Positions 34,431 through 46,900 of a stretch of DNA of 64,000 bases are shown here, piece by piece. The stretch comes from Dromaius novaehollandiae (Eukaryota > Chordata > Aves > Casuariiformes > Dromaiidae): positions 6,641,501-6,705,500 of the forward strand of contig NC_088101.1 of the NCBI RefSeq assembly GCF_036370855.1, in the 5' to 3' direction. A program made the position numbers and the translations under genes. Position 1 is the stretch's first letter. Every line of letters starts with the position of its first letter. A model generated the notes under the pieces. That model was not told the origin of the DNA and ran no database searches. It was given only the letters and a program-made list of their open reading frames with translations.

Positions 34431-36121
34431 CTTTAAGAAATTATTAATTACACAATCTAAATTTAGAACTGATTCACTTCTAATACAACTCAGATATCTT
34501 TATATATTTTTAACTTTAAAGGTTGAACTTGTTCAGCTTTCCACGTCTCTCGAGGTACTGCTTTCACTTAGGTGTAGTGGGTCCAGGAATCAATTCCCTG
34601 CAGCTTCACAGCAGTATTTGTTGTCAGCAGTACAAGATACGGTCCTCTCCGTTTTTCTCTCAACGGCTCATCCTTCCAGGTTCGAAGACACACTCGATCT
34701 CCCGGCTGCAATGAATGTACAGGTGAATCTAAAAGCACGGGAGATCTTAACTGGATGTACCTGCGGAGAGAAGGAAGAACCTTTGCCAGAGACAAGAGAG
34801 AATCCCTTAAAATTTGATCCCCCTTAATGTGCATTGGAATTGCATTTCCAGTTAAATTTACAGGCTAAGGTTCAGCATACAGAATCTCAAAGGGACTAAC
34901 TTTCTCCCTACCCCTTGGGGTTATTCTGAGTCTTAATAATGCCCGAGGGAAAACATCAGTCCATTTCATCTGAGTCTCCTGACACAGTTTCCCTATCTGT
35001 CTCTTCATTGTTTGATTCGTTCTTTCCACTTTTCCCCTGGATTGTGGCCTCCAGGGGGGATGTAAATCCCATTTAATTTGCAGTATTTTTGAGATTTCCT
35101 GTGCTATTTCTGCTATAAAATGAGGTCCCCTATCCAAAGAAAATCCTTCTCGTACCCCAAATCTTGGTATGATTTCTTTTAATAACATTTTCACTACCTC
35201 CCTTGCTTTATTGCTACGGCACGGCAAAGCCTCAGGCCATCCTGAAAAGGTCTCAGCAATTACCAACAAATATTTATGTCCACTACAGCTTGGTAATTCA
35301 GAAAAATCAATTTGCCAGTAATCCCCGGGCGGGAAGGCCCTTTTTACTTCCCCTGGCAGGGAGGGGCTTCTTCTGACTCTCGGGATTATTTCTAAGACAG
35401 AGTTCACGTTTTAGTGTAACACCCTTTGCAATTAGGAACATACTAATTCCCACAGCAAACCTTGTAGCTGTTTCAGCCAACGCCTCGGCTCCCATGCGGC
35501 TACTAGCGTGTATTTGCTTCATCAGCTTCTTCGTTACCGGCAAAGTTCCCACACATTGTCCAGTAGATGTTACCCACCATCCTTCGGAAGTCTTTCTGCA
35601 CTTCAAGATTTCTGCTAATTTATTTTCTTTTTCAGTGTATACGGGAATTTCCATTTTTAATGTTCTCTCTGGAACTGATGCTGCTACCGACACGGACAAT
35701 GCTACCCTTTTTGCAGCCTCATCGGCCCTTTTGTTCCCTTGAACTATGTCAGTCTGTCCAGATTGGTGCACTTTGCAATGCACTACTGCTGTTTCTTTGG
35801 GTTTATTAACTGCTTCGAGTAGTCCCATAGCCTGGTGCCCTCTCTCAGGTACCTAAAGCTCAAATGGCTTTGTTAGGTTTGGAAGTCCTAATGCGGGAGC
35901 ACTCAGGAGAGCAATCTTGAGTTCATCAAATCCTTTTTGGCGCTCGGGAGTCCACTCCAGCAAGTCTCCCGGCCCCTTAACAGCTTCACAGAAAGGCTTT
36001 GCCGTTAATCCAAAACGAGGTATGCAGAGGCAACACCACCCAGCCATTCCTAAAAAATCCCCTGAGTGCTCTTTTTGAATTTGGGGGGGCCATTGGACAA
36101 ACCGCTTCTTCCCTTTCAATT
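34431..36121 (-). mobile_element. Fossil retrovirus pol fragment, copy 2
   Basis: Duplicate of the fragment at 15168-16861, with the same parts and the same junctions, carried along with unit 2. Broken. Not an independent insertion. Confidence 0.85.
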
Positions 36122-36181
36122 CCTGTCAGCCAGAGCCGCCTTGGCCCGCGGGCTCCATCCCCTGGCAGCGCTGCCGCACCA
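36122..36181. repeat. 60-bp copy of MROH2-like intron sequence (unit 2)
   Basis: Same junction segment as 16862-16921. Its parent sequence within the same unit is 32018-32077, from which it differs by one base (C to T). Confidence 0.9.
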
Positions 36182-36401
36182 AAAGCAGCTAACTGAAAGC
36201 CCCTGTTTCTGGCCCCCAAAACGCAGGCTTTAGCCTCTGCTTCCAACCGCAAAAATGGCGCGCTAAGCCTCTGCTGCTGATGCAAAACCACAGGGCTTCA
36301 GCCCTGCTTCTGAGCTCAGAGACGCAGGGCTTGGGCACCTGGTCTTGGCTCGAACACACAGCCTCCAGCCCCCAAACCCGCAGGATGTGGCCTCTTTTTG
36401 C
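36182..36401. other. Unassigned repeat-like stretch (unit 2)
   Basis: Counterpart of 16922-17139, followed here by the unit-2-specific 332-bp segment instead of running straight into the CpG island. Confidence 0.45.
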
Positions 36402-36733
36402 ACACCCCAAAACAGACGACCTCCCCTCTGTTTCCAAGTCCCCAAAAGCATGTCGCGGCCACTGGTCCCGAGCCCAAGCCCACGGGACTCAGCCCGGGCT
36501 CCCAGCACCAGGAGCAGCCGGGTTCCCCCGCCTGCCCCAGGTCTGGCCCCGGAGCCCCGGGCTCGGCCCCGTCTCACCCCCCCCGGCCCCGTGTGCGGGT
36601 CGGGGCAGCGGCAGCGACAGCAGCCCCAGCCCGGGCAGTTCCGGGCGGCACTCGGCAGCTCGGCCGGGGCGGCCCCGCGGGGGGAGCAGCGCCCGGGCCC
36701 AGGCCCTGCCCGGCCCCGCCCGCCCGCCGCAGC
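36402..36733. other. 332-bp GC-rich segment present only in unit 2
   Basis: Units 1 and 3 read directly from CTCTTTTTGC into CCGGCAGCCCCGG. In unit 2 these are separated by about 332 bases that are CpG-rich and GC-box-rich, extending the promoter island. A short GC at both edges is the only microhomology. Most simply this is the ancestral state, with a deletion shared by units 1 and 3, but an insertion cannot be excluded. Confidence 0.85.
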
Positions 36734-37260
36734 CCGGCAGCCCCGGCCCGCTCGCAGCCCCAGCCCTGGCTCTCCCCCACGTCCCCTCCCCCGCGGCCGA
36801 GCCCCCCCCACTCCTCAGCTGGGGCTGCCGCCCTCCCCGCCCCCAGCGCCACGCGGGGCGACGGAAGTGGGACGGAGGCACCAGAACGACGGCAGCCGCG
36901 ACAGACCAAACTGAGCTTCTCGCACGCGGCGGCCCGCGCATGCGCCCTGGCACCGCCCCGCCCCCGAGCTCCCGGCTCCGCCCCCACCCCCGAGAGCGGC
37001 CCCGGCCCGGCCCCGCCCCCGCACTCCGGGCCTCAGAGCGGCCCCGGCCCTGGCAACGGCCCCGCCGCGGCCTGTGTCACGAGCCCGCCGTCCTCGGCCA
37101 GGCCGCGCGCGCTGCAGGGGACTTGCCGGCAGTGCGGGGCGACCGGTGGGACGTGCCGGCAGTGCGGGGCGACCGGTGAGTCCCGCTCCCCCGCCGCGGG
37201 ACCGGGCTGCCCGTGCCCGGCCCCAGCGCTGCGCCCCCCCCGCACCCGCGGTCCTGCCAT
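36734..37260 (-). promoter_or_regulatory. CpG-island promoter upstream of gene 2
   Basis: Same motif order as the island at 17140: ETS site 36861-36869, NRF1 site 36936-36945, GC boxes and the 30-bp duplication at 37121-37180. It is extended on its left by the unit-specific segment 36402-36733, giving this copy the largest island. Confidence 0.65.
37121..37180 (+). repeat. 30-bp tandem duplication (unit 2)
   Basis: Same duplication as at 17530-17589, conserved in sequence and position. Confidence 0.8.
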
Positions 37261-37281
37261 GCCCCTGGGGAGCAGCCCTGC

Positions 37282-37868
37282 CCGCTGCCCCCTCGGGGCC
37301 CCTCTCAGTGCCTCCCAGTGACCCCGGAGTCCCCAGGCACCTCCCAGTGCCCCCCAGTAGCCCCAGTGCTCCCCGCACCCCCACTTGCCCCTGGGTCCCT
37401 CTGCTCCCCCTGGGGCCCCTCCCAGCCCTAGTCCTAGTCCCACCCCATCAGCCCTCTCACTCCAGTTCCCCCTGGTCTCCCCGGGCAACTCTGGGTGCCC
37501 CCTCATTTCCCCAGGCACCTCCTGGTATCCCCCAGTGTCCGCAGTATCCCCAAGCACCTCCCAGTGCCCCCAGGGCCCCAGGCTGCTCCCCCTGCCCCCA
37601 TCGCCCCAAGCACCTCCCAGTATCCCCAGGCCCCCCAGTGTCCCATATGCCCCCAGGCACCTCCCAGTGCCCCTCAGGGTCCCAAGTGGCCCCACTGTCC
37701 CCACTTGCCCCTCGGTCCCTCTACTCCCCCTGGGGCCCCTCTCATCCCCAGTCCCACCCCATAGGCCCTACTCACCCCAGAGCTCCCAGTGCCCCAGGCT
37801 GCTCCCACTGCCCCCGTCACCCCCAGGCCCCCCCTCACCCCGCTCTCTCCACTCCCCTGTGTCCCCAG
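37282..37868. repeat. C-rich degenerate minisatellite between genes 2 and 3
   Basis: Counterpart of 17690-18276, with a private loss of about 12 bases near 37319 and a rewritten stretch near 37670-37700. It is the odd one out among the three. Confidence 0.8.
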
Positions 37869-37978
37869 GCAGCGCCACACTGCACCAAGGCCACATCTGG
37901 GGGGTGGCAGGGCCGGGGCCGGCGCAAGACCCCCCACAGAGCCCCACACGGCTGGCACTTTCCCTGCGAGGACGCAGC

Positions 37979-37984
37979 TTTATT
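37979..37984 (-). terminator. Poly(A) signal AATAAA overlapping the stop codon of gene 3
   Basis: Same overlap of stop and signal as in gene 2, with the flanks conserved. Confidence 0.75.
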
Positions 37985-40900
37985 GATCTCCTGCCCCGAG
38001 CAGCTGGGGGCCCCCGGCGTGGGGCACTGCGGCTGCTGCCCGCCACGCGCGGGGGGCCTCGATGGACCGCCACCTCCACCAAGCTGCAACGACACCGACG
38101 CCGCGGAGAGGCACCGTGGGCGCCTGGCCGCGATGCCACCGGCACCCCGTGGCTCCCGGCCAGGGCGGCTTCCCCGGCAGCACCCCAGGGCCATGCGAGC
38201 CCCACGCACCCCCAGCTGTTGGCATCCGCGGGGCCTCCGGACGCCTCCTTGGCCCGCGGGGCAGCAGCGCGGCTGCCAGCACCTACCTCCCGACAGGAAC
38301 GCCAGGTCCTGCTGCTGCAGCCACGCGGTCGGCACTGTGTCCAGGAGGAGGCCTGGCATGAGGATGCCACTGTCAGGACAGGGCCACAGCCATCGCCATG
38401 GCCCCAACCCCACCTCGACCTCGACCTCCACCTCGACCCGATCCGGGGACGTGGCCGTGAGCAGTGCCAGAACCCAGCGCTGCCTCTCACCCAGGACGTG
38501 GACGGCTGCCGCCTGCGGCGCCACGCAGCTCCCCATGCAGCAGCTCCGGGCTGTGCTCCAGAGCCTCTCCAGCAGCACGGGGCAGTCTTGGGCCTGGGGC
38601 AACACAGGGGCGCAGGAGCTCGTCGCTGGCTCCAAGCACCCCTCTGTCCCCCCTCCATCCTCCCTCCACCCACGGCCCAGGCCCACGTGGCCCCCCGGCG
38701 CGGGAGACACAGGGCGGGCGGCCGGCGCAGGGACACGGCCCCAGCGCAGCGCTCGCTCACCAGGTGCCTGCAGATCTCATCCTGCAGCTCGGCCACGCTC
38801 AGCCCGATGCTTGCGGCGATGCGCTGCCGCACCCTCTTCGACCCCAGAAACGGGGCACACAGGTGCAGGGAGACCTTGCACGCCTGCAAAAGAGCACCGG
38901 GCCTGGTCACGGGGATGCTGCGCGCCTGCCCCAGAGCTGAGCGAGGAACCTTGCTGTCGCGGCAGCACCAGCCAAGGCCTGCAGACACATCAGCAACACG
39001 CGCCGGCCAGAGCAGCCCAAGGGCTCTTACGTTGCAGACGGCCGGGGCCGGGTCCCCGAGGTGCAGCACCAGGCTGGGAAATGCCACCTCCACCTCTCTG
39101 CTGAAAAATGACCTCCTCCGAGAGGCGGAGGAGGCCAGGGCGCCATAGAGGACGAAGGCCGAGCGGCGCAGCACCTCTTCCTCCTGCAATGAGAAAGGCC
39201 GTTGGGCAGAGGCTGCGAGCGAGGGCGCCGCGCACGAGCCACTTGGCCCCAGCGGGGTGCTGCCCGCGGGGGACGGCAGCCCCGCGACGACTCCCACCTG
39301 CCAACAGGAGAACGAGCGACTCCACTCACCGCCCCCCAGAACGCCCGGCTGGCCCTGGAGATCTCTTCAAAGGCAGAGCCCACGGCCCTCGCCTCCAGCA
39401 GCCCCAGCACCTTCGCCAGCACCAGCAGGCTCTCGGCAGCCACCTCTGTGCTGGCCGCGTCCTCCAGGCCTCTGAGCAGCACCGACACCACGGCCGCCCC
39501 GTGCCTCCGCAGCTGCAGAGCGACAGGCGCATGAACTGCTCACTGCTCCCACCTCTCACCGCTGCTCTCCGCCGCGGCGCCAAGGACGGCACTTGCCGGA
39601 GCAAGCCCGGAGCAGACCCCAGCCACAGGAGCCCCAGCCGGCACCCCGTGTCCCCTTTGCCACCCTGATGATGCCAGAGCGAGGAGCGCGGCCTCAGCAC
39701 GGCCCCGCGCCTGCCTCTGCTCCTCTCTCCGGGCTCCTCAAGCCCCCCGGGCAGCTCTCCACTCCGGGCTGCGCTCAGAGCCCAGGAAAGGCCGCCTCAC
39801 CTTCGCGGGTGCTCCGCTGGCCGCGTTGCCCAGACCTCTCACGGCCATCTGCCGCACGGTGCTGACGGGGTCGCGCGCTCTCTCCCCCAAGGCCTCTAGG
39901 AGCGGCTTCAGCAGCTTCCTCTCCTCCACTAGCTTGTCCTTCATCAGCTGCAATCAAGTCACGTGGCCGCTAGCATCGGCCGCGATTCGCGCCGGGCGAG
40001 ACGCAGGAACCCCTCCGAGCCCCCCCTGCTCTGCTGCTGCCTCACCTCGGCAAAGAAAGCTGTGGCCGTGAGCCGCAGGTTGGCAGAGGGCGAATCCAGC
40101 CAGGGGAAGAGGCTCTGCAGCAGGCGCTGTGGGACGAGCTCTGCACGGAGCAGCACGCTGCGCACAGAGCACAAGCAGGCTCGTGACACGCAGTCACGCG
40201 GGACGGCCGCAGGCTGCGACTCCCACCTTCTCCCGCTCCCACGCAGACACCGCTCTGCACCTCAGCAGAGCTCCCAAGTGCGCAGGAAGCTCCCAGCAGC
40301 CCTTTCCCCGGGCGCATCCCGGGCTCTCACCTCGCCAGGAGACACACGCCGGTGCTGTGAGCCCGGGGCTCTGCCAGGGACGCCCACGCTCCCTGCTCCC
40401 GGAGCAGCCGCAGCCACCGATTGTCCAGGCACCTCGCCAGCACCAGCTCCAATGCCGCCACAAAAAGGCTGGTGAAAAAACCCAAAGAAAGCTCCAGGCA
40501 CAGCAGTTTGGGGGAAGATTTCTCTTCAGCAGAGCCCCGCAACGGCCCCTGGCCGCAACACAGTTTATGGGCAGGAACGACCGTGCTGCGGCCAAATCCC
40601 CAGGCGCGCTGCCCTGCAGCGACCAGTCCCACCACCTCACGGAGGCAGCCCAGTGCCAGCGGGACAATTGGGTGCTCCTGCAAGGCCATGGACCGCACGA
40701 CCAAAGACCTGGGGCACAGGCCAGCCCTGCCCCTGCCCCTACTCCTGCCACTGCCGCTCCTCACCTGCCCGGCATGTCAGCGCTCTCCAGGTCCCCAACG
40801 GACGGTGCCAGCTCCTCCCCCAGCGTCTCGCTGACCTGCCTCAGAAGGCCGGGAAGCAGGTAGGGAAGCAGGCGCTGGACCAGTGTCTTCCTCTGCAGCA

Positions 40901-43900
40901 CTGACACCACCTCGCAGAGGGCGTGGGTGATCTGCACAGAAATCCAACCAAGAGCCACCTGGTAAAACAAGGGCTTTTCCCACCAGCCACGGCCCCTGCC
41001 AGCCAGGGAGCTTTCACTGTCTCCAATTCTCACTGCAGCGACAGCCTTGCGGCCCAGCAGCAGCAAACTGTCCTGGCTCCCCACACTGCTAACGCTGTCG
41101 CCACCCCGGCACAGCACCCCGCGAGGCTCCACGGGCACTCGCAAAGGGCACAAAACTCCCTTGTGCAGAAGCACGAGCTGGAAAGCAGACGTGGAGTGGC
41201 ACTAATGCCTGGGCCGCTGACCGTACCGTGCGAGGCTCCAGGGCAGCCTGGCTGCTGCCCAGCTCCCGAGTGCAGCACTCGCTCCTGTGGCTGCTCTTTC
41301 CCGCTGCCCTTAACTTTTCAGTTAAGCACACCAGGATTTGGCACCCCAGGACGCTTCTCCCCAGGCTCCTCCACACCTCCACCATGTCGCTGCAAGGGAA
41401 CAGATGCTTGCCCGTAAGCCCGCATCCCCGGGTACCTGCGGCACCCTCACGAGAGGCCAAACGCTCCCCTCGTCTGCATCGGGGATGGCGATGCCCAGGT
41501 CCGGACAGGGAAACGAGCCCGTGATCCTGCAGTGCTCGCCTTTCCTGGGGAAAAACCACCTGCTTCCGACCGGGACCCCCCACGCAGGCACACCCCACGG
41601 CTGGGTCTGGCGGCAGAGGGAAGGGCGAGTGCACAGACCTGTCTGTGGGCAGGCACGCCTGGAGGAGGCTGTCGAGCACCGGCTGTGGGTGAGAGTGGGC
41701 CAGGAGGAACACGGCCCGCAGCACAAAGCACCTGCGAGCGCTCTGCCGGGTGCTCCGCAGGCAGGTGTAAAGGAGGTGCACGAGTCTGGGCACCTGAAAG
41801 GAGGAAGGCGACAAAGAACGGCTCGGCACGTCCTTTCCCCGTCTGTCTTCGGGGCCAACAGCCAACAACAGAGAGCAGCCAAAGGTGAATGCAAAAAATG
41901 CCTCTCTCACCTCCTCCTGGAATATTTGCTCTCCGCAATCCCCCAGGAAGGTGAGCGTCCACCGCTCAGCGGCCCACGCGCACACGGGCCTGGTGCACAG
42001 CAGGCTCTCCACAATGCTGCTCATGAAGCCTGAGGCCTGGCCTCGGGGGAAATATTTGCAAACGAGCTGGGGAGAAATCAGAAACACAAGCGACCACCTC
42101 ACAGGCTGCTCAGATGCAAAACTCACGTCCTGACAGCAGCACCCACACACACACACGCACACGCACACGCACACACATACATATTGTGGCCCCCACTCTG
42201 CACTCCAGGGGCCAGTTACCTTCGCAATGTTGGTGGAGGTGGCCAGCAGAGACTCAGAGGTGATGGCACTGAGCCTCTCACGCAGGCGCCCGATCTCGTT
42301 GGTCCAGGGCGCCACGTCTGTGTTCTCGGCTGCAGCCAGGAGAAAGAGGAGTCATGTTCGCGGGGAACCAACCTCCGGCCACGCGGGTGGATAAGGGAGG
42401 ACCCAAGGGAGGGTGGCGAAGGCCACGTCAAGCCAGGGCCCCCCAACGTAGCGCAGTGGGTTTGCCAGCCAGGCGAGGGTCCGGCCGCAGACAGGGACGG
42501 TCCCTGGCACTGGGGACACCGTCCTGCCCTCAGCAGCGGGGACAGCTCTGCCCGCTCTCCTCACCTCCTGTTCGGAGCAGGTGGCCGAGGCAGGTCACTG
42601 CCCACCAGCGGGACGCGGCCGACGTGTCGCACGTCAGAGGCCCCAGCAGTCCCGCCAGGGAGCCGAACCACTCGCAGGCACGGCCTCGCTGTGGGAGCAA
42701 GAGGCAGGCAAAAAGGTCACCGGTAGCCCCGTGGCCGCTCTCCTTCTCCCGGCCTCACTGCCCCCAAGCCGCAGCTGACCTGGGGGCAAACGAGGGGCTG
42801 CCCTGCAGCCCCAGGAGGCCCAAAACCCAGCGCCTGCCCACACAGAGCTCCCTGTGCATGGGGTCCCCGCTCACCCTGTGCTCGCATCTCTCTTCATAAG
42901 AGCCCAGCACCTGCACGCACACCTGCAGGGCCCTCTCCCGCTCGCATGCGTGGGCCGAGGTGAGCCAGCGCCGCAGGACCTGGCACAGGCAGACCTGTCT
43001 CACCACGGGCATCCTTCTGCTCGACACCCCTCGCTGGCCCCCTCCCTTCCCGACCCTGCTACCTCCGCGGCCCCGGTCTCTCCGGGTGACCCGGCCCGTG
43101 GCAAGGAGCCCTTCCCCGTGGGGACCTCCCCACTCCGGGCTCCTGCCGTGGGCAGCATTGAGTTGTGCAGCACCCCTCGCTCACAGCTGCGGCTGGGGAG
43201 AAGCTCTGGCTCATCTAGGGGCTCTGCAGGACACTGCAAGCTGCCTGCAAGGAAGCTGCGGCCGATGGCAAAAGCCTGGATCCAAACTTTGGGCAAGGGG
43301 GCCTGGAACTAGGACCATTCCACTCTCCGCCAATGTGGGCGTTGCACCTAGTTACAGGGAAGCTCCCCTCCTCAGACCAGCCCCACGGGCACGATCCCCA
43401 CGGCTCTGCCCCGCTCCGGCAGCGGCAACACTTTCCCTGCCACGCCGAGGACACTCACCTGCACCATGTCCTCGAAGCGGATGGGGGCCAGCTCTGCCCA
43501 GAGAAGGGCTCCCATGAGCTGGCCCAGCGCTCGCAGGGACGGCGCCTGCACACCCTGACACCAGAAAGGGGGACTGAGGCCGGGCACCCTGCGGAGACGC
43601 CAGCGCAGCCAGCGGCTGCCGGAGCATGGGGTGCCCGGACCTGAGCCCCCACCGAGGGGCAGCTGAGAAGGGCCAGTGCCTACCGGTGGGCATGAAGCAG
43701 CCACCGCCGTCTGCCCTCTCCTGTCCATCTGCTCCGGGCGACGAAGGCACACGATGCCCTGGCAGCACTGAGCCAGGAGGTGGCGGTTTTCCTCCCTGCT
43801 CAGACGGGGCTTCAGCTTGCTGCCAGCAGAAAAAAGGCACAGAAGACAGAGAGGCCGCTTACTAGCACTCTCCAGGCCGAGTCAGAGGACAACTGCCCTT

Positions 43901-46900
43901 GGCCCCATCGACAGCCCCAAATCCAGCACCCGCAGCCCCAGCCAGACCAGCCAGCTGCGCTGGGACATGCAGTGACTCCCACAGCCCCAGGGACAGACCC
44001 TACCTCAACTGCTGCATGGCCACGAGGGCCCGGGGGTGCACCGGGGACTCCTGGGGCTCTTCCTGAATCACCTCCTGCAAGTCACAGGCAGGCACACGCA
44101 AGGTGGGCAGCGGGCAGGGGTGCCGCAGAGCCTTCCCACCCACCCCGGCCAGGGGCTCTGCTGCCAGACCCCGCAGGCACCGGCTCCACCACCCCCATGG
44201 CTCCCACCAAGGCCCCGCAGGATGACGTGGCAGCTCCCTGGCGCCCGGACACACCACATTCCCCTGCCACGGCCTCGAGCAGCAGCACCCACGCGCCCCG
44301 CCGGCTGGGGATGCGGCTCAGGGCCCTCAGGAGCTCGCGCACTGCCCCAGGAGACCATCGGGCTCTGCACAAACCTGCCCCACGGCAGAGCCCAAAGCTC
44401 CCCTGCGCAACGTCCCCGGCTCTTGGCACTCACCAGCAGGGTCTGCAGCAGCTCCCGCTTGCAGCAGAGCTCAAACCTGGGGCCGGCGCCTGCAGCCTGG
44501 ATGGCAAGGCTGATCTCAGTGATGCTCTGCACCAGGGAGAGCTTCAGCTGCGCATCCTGATCCCAGGGGAGAAAAACACACTTGGAGCTCTTCCAAGGCC
44601 CCAGGGCTGAAAGAGCAGCTGGGCTGGGGGGGATCCGCCTCCAAGCACAGCACAGGGACAACACTGTGCCCTCCGGGAGCCCCGCGGAACCCAGCTCAGC
44701 ACCTGCGCCCCACCAAGGAAACCTCTCCCCTTCTGGGAAGGAGCCTCCCACGGGGAGGGGAGCAGCTGCCCAGCTGCCAGCTGGAAAGACCCCGCAGACC
44801 CTGGCCCACGGCAGCAGGGCGAGCAGCACTGGTGCTGGCTGTGACGGGAGAGGTGCGCGTGGCAAGGCCCAGGAGAGGCCGGAGCTGGCGGCACCCGGCC
44901 GGCTCTGCCTCGCACCCCGAGCACCCACCTGGCAGCCCTCTCGGTAGAGCTGCAGGACATTCGCCACCATGTCTCTCTCGACACGGGCGAGCAGCTGCTC
45001 CCTGGGGGCGCGCAGCGCCATCCGGCCGTACATCACCAGCAGCGCAGCGCGAGTAGCGCGGGTCCTTCTTGCCTTGCTCTGCCGGGGGGTCGACGGAGAA
45101 GCACCGAGACGTCAGCCCGTGGCCCTGCTGTGCCCGGGACCCCGCGCGCTCCCGAGGCGGGAGCTGCCCCGCACCCGACCGGTGGCTCAGCTCCCCACGC
45201 ACCTCCCGGCAGCTCCCCGCAACAACACTCCGGGCCCTTTACCTTCTTGCGTTTCAAAGTCCCCGTGAACTCCTTCACCAAGGACAAGGCCAGCTGGAAG
45301 TGGCTCTCGGCACAGCGGGACACAACTGAAACCATGCCCTGCAGCACAGCAGAAACGGGCAGTCGCTCCAGCCCCAACGCCCAACCCTGGCCGGCTCTGC
45401 TTTCCCCAGGGAAACGGCCGCAAACAGAACAGCAGCAAGGGCTGCAGCAGGGCACGCAGAGCCCCTCTGTCCCAGGGACATGCAGGGGACACGCGGGAAA
45501 GCAGGGCGACACGAGGAAACTTCACCTGCGCCTGCCACAGCTCCAGGAAGTTGGCTGCTTTCAGGTGCTCCAAGGTCTGCTCCTGCACGTGGTGGAGACA
45601 CCCACAAGCTGCCAGGGCCGTGCCGAGAGCCTTGTACAGGAACCGCTGCAAGAGAAGAGGCCGAGCCCCGCCTGTGGTGACAGCCCGGCCTGGCCAGAGA
45701 GGGCCAGGCCACACTGGCCACACTGTGCCAGGACCTGCCGAGGCGCCTGCGGCACCGGCCCCACAGCAGCCGGCGGCCAGCCCGGCCCCGCCGCCAGCTC
45801 AGCACAGAGGGGAGTGCGAGCCCCTTCGTGGGGAAAGAGAGCAGGCAGCAGGGAAACCAGCCCGCGCGGCAGAGCACCAGCGCCAGCCCTCGCCCCGGCC
45901 TGAGTGTCCCCGGGCTCTGCCGCCGCAGCCCTCGGGGCGCGCGAGCCACAGCCACGCCACGCAGGGAACAAACCTTCTCCCAGGACAGGCGGGGAGAGCT
46001 GCCCAGCTGCCGGCTCAGCTCCTGGCTCAGGCCCACGGTCCAGGCCTCACTCGCAATGAGCTCCAGAGAGGTTTGCAGGAACTAGGGCAGAGTGGGAGAT
46101 GAAGCAAACGCCCCCCTGCCCTTGGCCGGGGCCTTTTGCTCATCCAAGTGGCCCTGGAGACTGCCGGGCAGAGCTCCCCCTCGCGACAGCCTGTCTCCTC
46201 ACCCGCCCCTCTTGCAACCTGCCTCTCGCTCTTCCCCTAATGCGCCACTCGAGGCCCCTGGGCTCGGCACACGCCAGAAGCAGGCGGTGCCACGGCATGG
46301 GGCCACGCTGGAGGCCTCTGCCCCAGCCTTCGGCTGCATTTGTGCTCAGCTGTGCCCCACGTGCCGAGAGCAGCTCCTCTGAGCGGGCAGCACACACGGC
46401 TGGAGCAGGCGCCGGGGGCTCGGGACATGCCTGCACCGCTCGGTGCCCAAACAGGGAGCCCCCAGGTTCCTCCCACCACTTTTCCTGCCCCCCGTTTGCC
46501 CTATCCAGCAAGGGCCCCCACAGGGACGCTGTACCTTCAGCAGAAGGCTCTCCCACTCGGCCACGTCCAGGGAGCTCGCTGTTGTTCCTGCAAGGCCCGA
46601 GGAAGCAAAGCCCTCGCTGTTATCTCAGCGAGCACCACGGCAGAGCCCGGGTGTCTCCTTTGCAGTCTGATGCCCCAAAGCCTCAGGCCACCAGGCTGAC
46701 AAGCGCCCACAAACCCGGCACCGTTCCCTGCTGCCAGGCTGGGGAGCTGAGGGCATTTTGCTGCCCCCTCCACCCCCCAGCCTCTCCCTCCCGCCAGCAC
46801 TTTACCTGCCAGGTGCTGCAGCAGCAGGGGGATGTCTGCGGCCCACTTTGCCCCCACGGCTCCGTGGATCGTGCTGGGGAGCGCCTGCAGCAGCTGCAGG

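Larger units (their letters stand above)
19277..38860. repeat. Tandem segmental duplication, unit 2 (19,584 bp)
   Basis: Longest unit. The extra length comes mainly from about 332 bp in the promoter region (36402-36733) and a 22-bp insertion near 30951-30975. These are partly offset by an 8-bp deletion at about 24543 and the absence of the 24-bp stretch seen in unit 1. One extra CCCCTG hexamer lies at 27903-27926. Confidence 0.97.
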
